Assembly: GCA_020056225.1 (NCBI GenBank) | Contig: JAGVIE010000006.1 | Location: 1-64,000, forward strand | Direction: 5' to 3' | DNA from: Bacteroidota bacterium | Lineage (GTDB): Bacteria; Bacteroidota; Ignavibacteria; UBA10030; SZUA-254 | DNA length: 64,000 bases | Part shown: piece after piece, positions 6,792-15,391 of the stretch | How positions within the stretch are numbered: the first letter of the stretch is position 1 | Layout: every line of letters begins with the position of its first letter | Notes under the pieces: generated by a model | What the model was told of the DNA's origin: nothing | Databases searched by the model: none | Seen by the model: the letters and a program-made list of their open reading frames with translations, nothing else | Position numbers and translations under genes: made by a program

Positions 6792-9700
6792 ATGAAAAGA
6801 TTTAAATTGTTGTTTTGTTTGCTATTTACAATCAGCTTGATATCGACCGATGTTCTTTTTACGCAAGATTGGTATCAACAGCAGAGCGGTACTTCTAGTG
6901 CGATCCGAGGTGTTTATTTCAACGATCCGAACACCGGTACCGTGGTGAGTAGTAATGGATCGATTATTCGAACAACGGATGGTGGTACTTATTGGACAAT
7001 GCAAGTAAGCGGTACCTCTAAGAGTCTTTATGATATATGTATTACGGACGCGAATACAGGTATTGCTGTTGGAAATAATGGAACAATATTGCGGACAACT
7101 AATGCAGGAATGACATGGACACAGCAGTATAGTGGGACAACAAAACAGTTTAACAAAATATTTTTCTCAGATCCTCTGCATGGAATCATAGTAGGAAATA
7201 ATGGTACAGTTTACCGGACATCTAATGGCGGGCTCAACTGGTTGGGCAGACAATTAGGTTCAAATCATTTAAAAGGCTTACACTTTGTTGACCAGATGGT
7301 TGGGATGGTGGTTGGAAGTGGGGGCACGATCTATCGGACGACGGATGGTGGCGGCACATGGATACAGCAATCTTGTGAATCGCCTAAGGCACAGATACAA
7401 AACTCCTTGATGTGTACATCACCCGATCTTGAAGATGTCTTCTTCACTAACATCAATTTTGGGACAATTGTTGGAAGCGGTGGAAGAATTTGCCGCACAG
7501 TAAATGGTGGTACGAACTGGGCACAGCAATCAAGCGGGACTTCTGCTGGACTCCACGGTGTTTTCTTTGTGGATGGAAACACCGGAACTGCAGTTGGTGA
7601 TAGCGGAATCATAGTACGTACTACTGATGGTGGTTTGACTTGGCGTCGTCAAATCAGTGGAACCAAAAATACACTGTTTGATGTGTTCTTCTCCAGCGCG
7701 GCTGTCGGTACTACTGTTGGTGCCAACGGCACTATTCTAAGAACTGTTCCGGGAGTGATACCATGCCCAGAAATTTCACTTAAACCATCTGTGCTTAATA
7801 ACGGTAGTGTGTATGTTCAGTATCAATCTAACTTGACCGCAAGTGGTGGTACAACACCCTACGTGTTTAGCGTGTCTGGGGGTGCTTTGCCATCAGGAAC
7901 TACACTTTCGTCTGATGGCTTAATATCAGGTATACCAGTTGTTTCGGGTACATTTACTTTTTCAATAGCAGCCAAGGACACTAAAGGTTGTTTGGGGTTT
8001 CAGAATTATTCGTTAGTGATTACAGCTCCGCAATTTTCAGTTTCAACTAATAATATATTATTCGGGGATGTCAGAGTCGACTCCGATAAACAAGCGAGCC
8101 TCATCGTAACCAACACGGGGAATTCACTTTTAGTGGTTTCTTCACTTTTTTCTGATAACTCGCAATTTTCTCTTGACGGTACAACATTCGGTCTCATGCC
8201 CGGAGAAAACAAAAACATCCTCGTGAGTTTTGCTCCCACTGCGACTGGATTTCTATCAGGAACTATAACTATGGTTCATAATGCTATGATGTCACCATCT
8301 ACTATTCATGTTTCTGGAACAGGTGTGGCTTCCTTATTTTCTCTTTCTGAGGCAAATATTGACTTCGGCGATGTTCGTGTTGGATCTTACAAAAGTGACA
8401 GTTTAACTGTGACAAATACCGGCAATACAGTATTGACTATTTCTTCTGTGAGTTCAGACCGAAGCGCTTTCGTAGAATCATCGACAAGTTTTACCGTCGA
8501 TCCCAGCGTAAGTAAGAAATTTGTAATCAGCTTTCTTCCTGCAAGCATTGGTATGATCTCTGGGAATATCGTTTTTACACATGATGGAGCTAATTCGCCA
8601 ACATCGGTAAGTGTAAACGGAACTGGTATTACTCCGGATTTTTCAATTAATCAGTCTGCTAAATCATTTGGCGATGTGCTTGTTGGGTCGAACAAGGTTG
8701 ATAGCGTAGAAGTGAAAAATAGTGGTTCTGCACCGCTGACTATTTTCTCAGTAACATCTGACATGAATGAATTTTCAGTTATTCCAACGAACGTGGTTCT
8801 ATCAGTGGGTACAACTCAGCGATTTCTAATCTCTTTTCATCCGCAGACGAATGGGGCATTATCCGGGACGATCATTTTTAATCACGACGCACAGGACTCA
8901 ACAAACTCTATAACTGTGGATGGTATTGGCGTTTCTCCTGTTTTTTCTATTATGCCAACCGACATTGCTTTTGGCGAAGTACTTGTTGGTTCTGAGAAAA
9001 AAGACAGCGCGATTGTTACAAACAGCGGTACTACGCCGTTGACCATTAATTCAGTTGTGTCGAGTACGGGTGAATTTACCGTTATCCCACAGAATGTAGT
9101 ATTGACATCCGGCTCCAGACAAGTGTTCTCAGTGAATTTTAAGCCATCTGTTGCTGGTGTTCACAATGCTCAACTCGTTTTTTCCAATGATGCGTCCGGA
9201 TCACCCGCTACTGCCAATCTAACTGGCAATGGTGTCGTACCGGGTTTTGTGGTTACACCATCGATAGTCAAATTTGGGAATGTGCTCGTTGGTACCAGTT
9301 CGCAGCAAGTCCTCAATGTGAGAAATACTGGATCGTATGATCTTTCGATCTCATCAGCAATGTGCGATAATGCGCAATTTGTAATTGGCCCGCTCTATGC
9401 AATATTGAAGCTGGGTGCTGAGCAAATTTTTACAGTTACTTTTCGCCCAACTACGGTGGGTATGCAAAATGGAACGATCACTTTTGCCCATAATGCAAGC
9501 CAATCTCCGACAACGGTTTCCTTCAATGGGAATGGTGTGGTGCCGGGTTTTTCGGCAGTTCCTGCAATTCTTTCTTATGGCTCAATCAGCATTGAGTCAA
9601 GCAAAACAGATAGTATTGTCGTAACTAATTCAGGGTTATCACCTTTAACAATATCATCCGTGGCGTCGGATAATAGCAATTTTATCGTTTCATCAGGAAG

Positions 9701-12700
9701 TGTTTATCTGCAAACAGGGGGAAGCCATATTTTCCAGGTTACCTTCACCCCTAATACAAGTGGTTTACAAAGTGGTAACATTATTTTCAATCACGATGGG
9801 CCAGGATCGCCAGGGCAAGTAGGTGTAACTGGAACTGGGATGGCACCAATATTTTGGGTAGACCAATCTCACATTTCATTTGGTGATGTTGAACTTGGCT
9901 CTAGCAAAGAAGAGCGCGTATATATAAGGAATATTGGATCGTCAGCGCTTACAATTTATTCCATAGAGGTAAATAATAATGCATTTTCTACTTCTGATAT
10001 ATCAGGGAGTATTCTTCCGGGTACAGATGAAGAATTATCGATCTTCTTTTCCCCTAAAAAATCTGGAGCAACAAATGGGATAATTATTGTCAACCACAAT
10101 GGTTCAAATTTACTAGACACGATTATCGTAAGTGGTGTAGGAGTGCATGGAGAATTCTCTGTATTCCCGACAAATGTTTCTTTCGGAAACGTTCCAGTTG
10201 GTTCATACAAAAAAGACAGCGTGCTTGTAGCAAATCTTGGCACATCATTATTGACAATTTCTTCTGTTATCTCAAGTGACCAGCAATTTAGTGTTTCTCC
10301 CATAAAAGCGAGTATCATTCCTGGCGGCCATGAAGTATTTTTCATATCATTCTGTCCTATCCAAAGCGGAACAATTACAAGTGCTATCAATTTCGATCAT
10401 AATGGATTAACAACTTCATCTTCAATTGCTGTTCAGGGTCTTGGGGTAAGTTCCGGATTTCTTATTGCTCAAAATATTTCTTTCGGTAATGTTGTTCAAG
10501 GAACCTCGAAGGTGGATAGTATCATAGTTAAGAATACCGGAAATAATATATTGAATATTAATTCAGTGGTTTGTAACAATACTGAATTTTCGATAATGCC
10601 AACAAGTGGAACCGTTGCACCATCGGATGCTATAAAGTTTTATATTACATACAGCGCTTCACAACTTGGTGGTGCCGATGGCTTAATTACCTTTAACCAT
10701 GATGCAGAAGGCTCCCCTGCGACACTTCTAGTCAAAGGCACCTGTGTTGCCTCTGGATTCACTGTTACGCCAGAAAATTTTAGTTTTGGGAAAATCCCGA
10801 TTGAAACCGAGAAGCTCGATAGTATCATCGTTACAAATACGGGATCCTCTTTACTTACTATTTCTGCTGCCAGGTCTAATAAAACAGAGTATACTATTTT
10901 CCCTTCAAAAGCATGGATACCTCCCCTTTGTTACCAGATATTTCATATTGCATATCGCCCGTTTATGGCTGGAAAACAAGAAGGCGCTTTGATTTTTGTA
11001 CATAATGCAGCTTCTAAACCCGATACTGTTTCAGTAACAGGAACCGGGACTGTAAGTTTGACTCTGTTACATCTTAGAGACAGCGATGGTAACCCTAACA
11101 CAACATATGATCTTGTTCCCAAGTCGTGGCTTCTTTCTCTTTACAGTGAATCAGTCAAAGAAGAAAATCTTATCACTCAAGCTAATGAATATCGGTTGCA
11201 GTCAACACTATCTCGATCTGGAGTATACATCGCTTGCATAGCAGACAGTGGATCGATTTGGAATCGCATCAATGGTAATCGTACCTGGTTTGATACACTC
11301 GAAATTGGAACAACCGCTTCAGTTATAGATAGCTTTATTCAAATTCGGCCGAATAACATAATTGTTAATCAGTTTGAAGATCTAGACGGAAATGTTGCAA
11401 CTTCGGATGACCGCATTGAAAAAACGTGGCATCTTGAAATTCACCGTGGTTCAGTTGATGGACCTGTGATAGCTTCTGGAGATGGTGCAACATTGGAAGC
11501 TAACTATCTTTGCGATGGTACTTACTATGTGATGCATGCTGATAGTAGTGCATGGATTAGTCTTGGTTATGCACTCAATGGAGTTATTGTGCCAGGTGAA
11601 ATTAGCGTTGTTGCTGTTACACTCACAGGTGGAGAGAGTGCTTCGTTAGATTTTATTAACGCCCCGCCGATTTATAGCCGAACGTATAGAAGTTTTGTGC
11701 CTGAAGCTATTGCACAAGAGAGAGCTGTGCTTAAGAGAATTTTTGCTATGAAATTCTGTGCAAAATTTGTAAATACTACCGGTAAAACAATCAACGGTTT
11801 GGAATTTACTGCAAAATGGCAGGTTCAAAGGATGTTTGTTATGCCGATGACAAGCTATTCGCACTTCACAAGTGCAATGTATGATGGTCGCGGCAAATGG
11901 GTATTTCAGGATGGAAGTGTAAAAGCAGGAGACACAGTAACAATTTCTGGCACAGCGTATTTAACCAAACCACTGATTATTGGAAAATGGGGATGGCTGG
12001 TTGATGGAGTATCGCAGGGAACAAATGTAGGGTTCACCCCAACCGGTCAAATTCCATTATTGCCTATGCCAAATTATGCAAATTTGAGAAACGAATTATT
12101 ACGCACACGACTCTTCGGATTGAAAGGTTTAATAGTAGGAGTGCCACAAACTGTTAAGGGATATGGGTGGGTTCAAATGAGAACGAGTGCATCCGTCCGA
12201 TATTCTCTAAAAAATAGATTTGGTATACATAATCAGGCGGGACGTGGATTCGACAAGTTAAATAGCGGCAGACTATTTGTCGGTGTAAAATATAGTTTAT
12301 CTCCTTCGATACAAAACAATGAATTGTTTGCAAACATAGTCGCTCTACGTTTTGGCATAACAGCAAGTGCTGGTGGGAGAACCCCCATTGGATTCGGGGA
12401 ACTTATTTATGATGAAGGTGCTGGCAATACAGAAAACCCATTCAATGGGATGATGGTCAAAGAAATATCTCGCGCAGCTGATTCGCTCATAATGGGTTAT
12501 TATGAAGACAAGGTACATAAGTTTGTTAGCCCAAGTCTTTACGGAATATTGAACGAGACTATACGCAGGATTAACGAAACATTTAGTGGACAGATTGACA
12601 CGGTGAGTTTCGGTACACAGCTTGTGTTCAAAGGTACTAAACGTATTGCTGATGTTAGTGTGTTGCACCCCAATCCCGGAGTGGAACCTGCGCGCATATA

Positions 12701-13112
12701 TGCATCGCAAGAAGCAATGTTAAGTGAAGATGAGGAAGAGAATCAGGAAGACCAATATATGGAAGAGGAACTACCGACAGAATATCGATTGGAACAGAAC
12801 TATCCTAACCCATTCAATCCGGTTACGACGATTCAATATGCCCTGCCAGAAGTATCACAGGTGACTCTGATTATCTATAATATATTGGGACAGGAAGTAG
12901 TCCGGATACTTGATGGAGTGGTAATGACTGCTGGAAGGCATGAACTTGAGTTTGATGGCACAAACTTCAGCAGTGGAGTGTATGTGTATCGCGTCGTTGC
13001 ACATCAAATCACCGAAAGCAGCACTGCTGCTTTAGCTGGTGATATAAATAAAGTAAAGAATGTTACACAACAAGAGTTCACGAGCATTAGGAAAATGATG
13101 CTTGTGAAATAA
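6792..13112 (+). CDS. Giant T9SS-exported surface protein (YCF48 repeats, Ig-like ASH repeats)
   Basis: 2106 residues, starting at an ATG five bases after AAGGAG and opening with a signal peptide (LLFCLLFTISLISTDVLFTQ). Residues about 25-330 hold six or seven YCF48/sortilin-type beta-propeller units (T-DGG-TW, GNNGTILRT motifs). One putative-Ig (He_PIG-like) domain follows (PYVFSVSGGALPSG, about 345-410). Ten immunoglobulin-like units of about 98 residues then run to roughly 1420, each starting like FSVxPxxxxFGxVxVGxxKxDS and ending VxGTGV; these resemble ASH or choice-of-anchor-D domains. Three less clear domains precede a C-terminal sorting domain (QNYPNPFNPVTTI to RKMMLVK). That domain carries a 20-odd-residue insertion just before its last strand. 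It is probably a long adhesin or stalk on the cell surface, expressed with sigma-54. Confidence 0.85.
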   Translation: MKRFKLLFCLLFTISLISTDVLFTQDWYQQQSGTSSAIRGVYFNDPNTGTVVSSNGSIIRTTDGGTYWTMQVSGTSKSLYDICITDANTGIAVGNNGTILRTTNAGMTWTQQYSGTTKQFNKIFFSDPLHGIIVGNNGTVYRTSNGGLNWLGRQLGSNHLKGLHFVDQMVGMVVGSGGTIYRTTDGGGTWIQQSCESPKAQIQNSLMCTSPDLEDVFFTNINFGTIVGSGGRICRTVNGGTNWAQQSSGTSAGLHGVFFVDGNTGTAVGDSGIIVRTTDGGLTWRRQISGTKNTLFDVFFSSAAVGTTVGANGTILRTVPGVIPCPEISLKPSVLNNGSVYVQYQSNLTASGGTTPYVFSVSGGALPSGTTLSSDGLISGIPVVSGTFTFSIAAKDTKGCLGFQNYSLVITAPQFSVSTNNILFGDVRVDSDKQASLIVTNTGNSLLVVSSLFSDNSQFSLDGTTFGLMPGENKNILVSFAPTATGFLSGTITMVHNAMMSPSTIHVSGTGVASLFSLSEANIDFGDVRVGSYKSDSLTVTNTGNTVLTISSVSSDRSAFVESSTSFTVDPSVSKKFVISFLPASIGMISGNIVFTHDGANSPTSVSVNGTGITPDFSINQSAKSFGDVLVGSNKVDSVEVKNSGSAPLTIFSVTSDMNEFSVIPTNVVLSVGTTQRFLISFHPQTNGALSGTIIFNHDAQDSTNSITVDGIGVSPVFSIMPTDIAFGEVLVGSEKKDSAIVTNSGTTPLTINSVVSSTGEFTVIPQNVVLTSGSRQVFSVNFKPSVAGVHNAQLVFSNDASGSPATANLTGNGVVPGFVVTPSIVKFGNVLVGTSSQQVLNVRNTGSYDLSISSAMCDNAQFVIGPLYAILKLGAEQIFTVTFRPTTVGMQNGTITFAHNASQSPTTVSFNGNGVVPGFSAVPAILSYGSISIESSKTDSIVVTNSGLSPLTISSVASDNSNFIVSSGSVYLQTGGSHIFQVTFTPNTSGLQSGNIIFNHDGPGSPGQVGVTGTGMAPIFWVDQSHISFGDVELGSSKEERVYIRNIGSSALTIYSIEVNNNAFSTSDISGSILPGTDEELSIFFSPKKSGATNGIIIVNHNGSNLLDTIIVSGVGVHGEFSVFPTNVSFGNVPVGSYKKDSVLVANLGTSLLTISSVISSDQQFSVSPIKASIIPGGHEVFFISFCPIQSGTITSAINFDHNGLTTSSSIAVQGLGVSSGFLIAQNISFGNVVQGTSKVDSIIVKNTGNNILNINSVVCNNTEFSIMPTSGTVAPSDAIKFYITYSASQLGGADGLITFNHDAEGSPATLLVKGTCVASGFTVTPENFSFGKIPIETEKLDSIIVTNTGSSLLTISAARSNKTEYTIFPSKAWIPPLCYQIFHIAYRPFMAGKQEGALIFVHNAASKPDTVSVTGTGTVSLTLLHLRDSDGNPNTTYDLVPKSWLLSLYSESVKEENLITQANEYRLQSTLSRSGVYIACIADSGSIWNRINGNRTWFDTLEIGTTASVIDSFIQIRPNNIIVNQFEDLDGNVATSDDRIEKTWHLEIHRGSVDGPVIASGDGATLEANYLCDGTYYVMHADSSAWISLGYALNGVIVPGEISVVAVTLTGGESASLDFINAPPIYSRTYRSFVPEAIAQERAVLKRIFAMKFCAKFVNTTGKTINGLEFTAKWQVQRMFVMPMTSYSHFTSAMYDGRGKWVFQDGSVKAGDTVTISGTAYLTKPLIIGKWGWLVDGVSQGTNVGFTPTGQIPLLPMPNYANLRNELLRTRLFGLKGLIVGVPQTVKGYGWVQMRTSASVRYSLKNRFGIHNQAGRGFDKLNSGRLFVGVKYSLSPSIQNNELFANIVALRFGITASAGGRTPIGFGELIYDEGAGNTENPFNGMMVKEISRAADSLIMGYYEDKVHKFVSPSLYGILNETIRRINETFSGQIDTVSFGTQLVFKGTKRIADVSVLHPNPGVEPARIYASQEAMLSEDEEENQEDQYMEEELPTEYRLEQNYPNPFNPVTTIQYALPEVSQVTLIIYNILGQEVVRILDGVVMTAGRHELEFDGTNFSSGVYVYRVVAHQITESSTAALAGDINKVKNVTQQEFTSIRKMMLVK

Positions 13113-13174
13113 GTGGAATCGCTGGGTTTATTGTTGGATCGGATGCCATCAATTAATCTACTTTGAAATTGAAG

Positions 13175-13214
13175 CAAAAGTGCACGACTAAGTAATCGGA
13201 GACGTGCACTTTTG
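13175..13214. terminator. Intrinsic terminator after the giant surface-protein gene
   Basis: A perfect 12-bp stem (CAAAAGTGCACG at 13175-13186 with CGTGCACTTTTG at 13203-13214) and a 16-base loop. The T-run lies inside the stem's 3' arm. It sits 62 bp after the stop codon. Confidence 0.6.
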
Positions 13215-13497
13215 TAACCTGTTCCTTGACTGATCCATCACATTATCGTTTTTTGTATACTATCATCATAATTTTACTTCAATTCGTATAGCAACATAAT
13301 GAGATTAAATTTTTTGGTTGAGCGGATATCTAATAGCAACTATAGACTTTTAGTGAAAAGCTGCCATGCTCTAATATTGAGTGAAGCAAATTGTTTTTCA
13401 ATTAAATACTTGACAATCAAGAATAAATTACCTATATTTTTCTGAAAATGGAAATTCATTATAAAATATTTCAAAAATAAATAAATGGGAGTCAAAA
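13215..13497. other. Intergenic region before the small AraC-type gene
   Basis: AT-rich with no convincing gene on either strand. GGGAG at 13487 is the ribosome site of the next gene. No clear promoter or operator was recognised. Confidence 0.4.
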
Positions 13498-13872
13498 ATG
13501 GGTGTACAGTGCAAACAATCAAAGTGTGCAAATGCTGTTGTCGGTTATGTCGAAACACAATGGATGACAGGTCTTACCATAAAGAATATAGCTGTAAAAT
13601 TTGAACTGTATCCAACGGATGTTGGGCGCATCTTTCGCCGTGAAAAAGGGATAACAATTCATAGATACATTGATAAATGCAGGAAGGATAAATTACTCGA
13701 GCTTTTGAAAGATGGACATCCATGTGGATATGAGATTGGTTATCTCATCGGATTTCAAAACGATATTACCTTTTATCGATGGGTAAAACGCACCTTCGGT
13801 GTTCCTTACTCAGAATTACGTAGACAAATACCGCACAGGGAAACGTTCCCGCAGCCTCGCACACCGTATTAA
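13498..13872 (+). CDS. Small AraC-type DNA-binding protein
   Basis: 124 residues, almost only the double helix-turn-helix of AraC/XylS regulators. The first helix-turn-helix is TIKNIAVKFELYPTDVGRIFRREKG. The second is CGYEIGYLIGFQNDITFYRWVKRTFGVPYSELRR, matching the family signature in which a Phe-rich helix is followed by GxxPxxxR. There is no ligand-binding or receiver domain, so it may be constitutive or a truncated regulator. GGGAG precedes the ATG. It stands alone between the surface-protein gene and the polysaccharide locus and may control the latter (inference). Confidence 0.75.
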   Translation: MGVQCKQSKCANAVVGYVETQWMTGLTIKNIAVKFELYPTDVGRIFRREKGITIHRYIDKCRKDKLLELLKDGHPCGYEIGYLIGFQNDITFYRWVKRTFGVPYSELRRQIPHRETFPQPRTPY

Positions 13873-14536
13873 CAATAAGCATAATTGCTTTCGCTTCAAG
13901 GGGTTGCAGGGATGGTATAGATTCAGGTGATATTCGTTGCTTACCAGTAGTGATTTTTTGAAAATTCGTACGAGCAACTTTTTTCTAACAACTCATGCAG
14001 TGCACTCCCCCTTCTATTTAATAAAACGCTCCATTGTTGAAACCGAACACCATTGCCATTTTCACTCAACTCTGTTTTCCACTTTTTAAAAATAGTTTGT
14101 CGTTCTTCTCAACTCATCATCATATTCCAACTTGATGGTATCATTCTACTAGCGTACTTTCGTTTCGTAATGCGCTTAAAGAGTTCCTCCCATCGTCGTC
14201 GTATTTCCATAGTTACATCTGTATCCTGTTTGTTGTTTTTTCATGTTGCTCGTAACATATCTATTCGAACAATAAATTATTTTTTTATCAATTCGATCAC
14301 CACGAAATGTCATGGCAAAAATAGTCAATAAAGATCACGTCAAAAAACTACTCAGAATAGTCACTACAAAAACTCCCCCCAAAAAACAACTACGAAACGT
14401 AACCACAAATAATCACTGTAATAAGTCGCCACATAATGATAAGTTTATTCCATTGACTCTTGCTAAGAAAATAATAATATTAAACACGATATAAAATTCT
14501 GCTATATCAATGAACGATTTATGATTGCAAGATAAA
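13873..14536. other. 660-bp region without a supported gene, upstream of the NusG paralogue
   Basis: Short frames exist here (for example 14053-14331 and 14312-14494), but they have no ribosome sites and low-complexity Lys/Asn/Thr content, so they were not called. The region is AT-rich and probably holds the promoter and leader of the polysaccharide locus. No confident promoter element was identified. Confidence 0.45.
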
Positions 14537-15142
14537 ATGGGAAACACTTCACCTGATATATCTCAAACATTAACAACTAACAGCTTAAATGATTTAAGTG
14601 TTCGAAGTGCTTTAGTCATTTCAAGGGTACGGTGGTATGCTCTGTATGTGCGATCTCGATTTGAAAAGAAAATAGATAATGCACTACAGGAAAAACGTAT
14701 TGAGTGTTTTCTCCCCATGATTACAGAAATTCACAAATGGAGTGATCGGAAGGTTAGGATTTCGAAGTTATTATTTCAAGGATATATATTCATTCGTACC
14801 GATCTTCACGATCAGTTTGATATTCTTGAAATACCGGGAGCTGTATATTTTGTGGGAATACACGGTAAGCTGTCACAAATTCCCGAAGAACAGATAAACT
14901 GGTTGAAAATTCTTATGCTGCATCCTGAAGTAATTCATCAGGAGAATACTCTCATGGTAGGTGAACGAGTGAGAGTTATTGCCGGACCTTTTGCTGGAAT
15001 GGAAGGAACAGTTGTGAGGGTAAAAGGTTCGACACGTTTGGCAATATCTATAGATGCAATCCAACAGTTTGTCACCATCGATATTGCACCTGAGTTGCTT
15101 CAGTGCATAAGTAGTAATCTGTTGGTTTCAATAAGTCAATAA
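14537..15142 (+). CDS. NusG-paralogue transcription antiterminator (RfaH/UpxY/LoaP type)
   Basis: 201 residues from the ATG; a TTG four codons upstream is possible, and neither has a strong ribosome site. The N-terminal NGN domain starts with RWYALYVRSRFEKKIDNALQ, the standard NusG opening, and continues to LLFQGYIFIRTDLHDQFDIL. A C-terminal KOW domain has GERVRVIAGPFAGMEGTVVRVKG. Core NusG normally sits next to secE and ribosomal genes; this copy instead precedes a 26-kb polysaccharide locus, which is typical of specialised paralogues that let RNA polymerase read through long surface-polysaccharide operons. A hairpin follows 2 bp after the stop codon. Confidence 0.9.
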   Translation: MGNTSPDISQTLTTNSLNDLSVRSALVISRVRWYALYVRSRFEKKIDNALQEKRIECFLPMITEIHKWSDRKVRISKLLFQGYIFIRTDLHDQFDILEIPGAVYFVGIHGKLSQIPEEQINWLKILMLHPEVIHQENTLMVGERVRVIAGPFAGMEGTVVRVKGSTRLAISIDAIQQFVTIDIAPELLQCISSNLLVSISQ

Positions 15143-15143
15143 C

Positions 15144-15168
15144 CTCGATGGGATTACATCCCATCGGG
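15144..15168 (+). other. RNA hairpin between the NusG paralogue and the export gene
   Basis: A perfect 8-bp stem (CGATGGGA at 15146-15153, TCCCATCG at 15159-15166) with a 5-base loop, extendable by two weaker pairs. Only a weak T-tract follows (GTCGTTAATAAAATT). It may be a leaky terminator or an element recognised by the specialised NusG. The following 220 bp to the export gene contain no other gene. Confidence 0.5.
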
Positions 15169-15391
15169 TCGTTAATAAAATTATAGCTGTTATTTTTCTT
15201 TTGGCAACATTCTGTGACTGAAAGGGCGGAGCTGTATAGATAGAAAAACTATCTTCATAATTCATCAGAGATTTTTCGGCGTATATGTCAAAATTATTTC
15301 AGAAGATGCGGAACGAATTAGCAAATATCATTAGAGAGTATTTTAGTAAAACAGTTTCTTTTAGTTACCAATTCCTTCTTTTTATTCCAAG

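Noticed and set aside
9956-10390. Long minus-strand frame within the giant surface-protein gene
   Set aside because: A shadow of the repeat-rich plus-strand gene, with no start signal.
14053-14494. Two overlapping open frames of 92 and 60 codons upstream of the NusG paralogue
   Set aside because: No ribosome sites, low-complexity composition and no recognisable motifs; better explained as AT-rich leader DNA.
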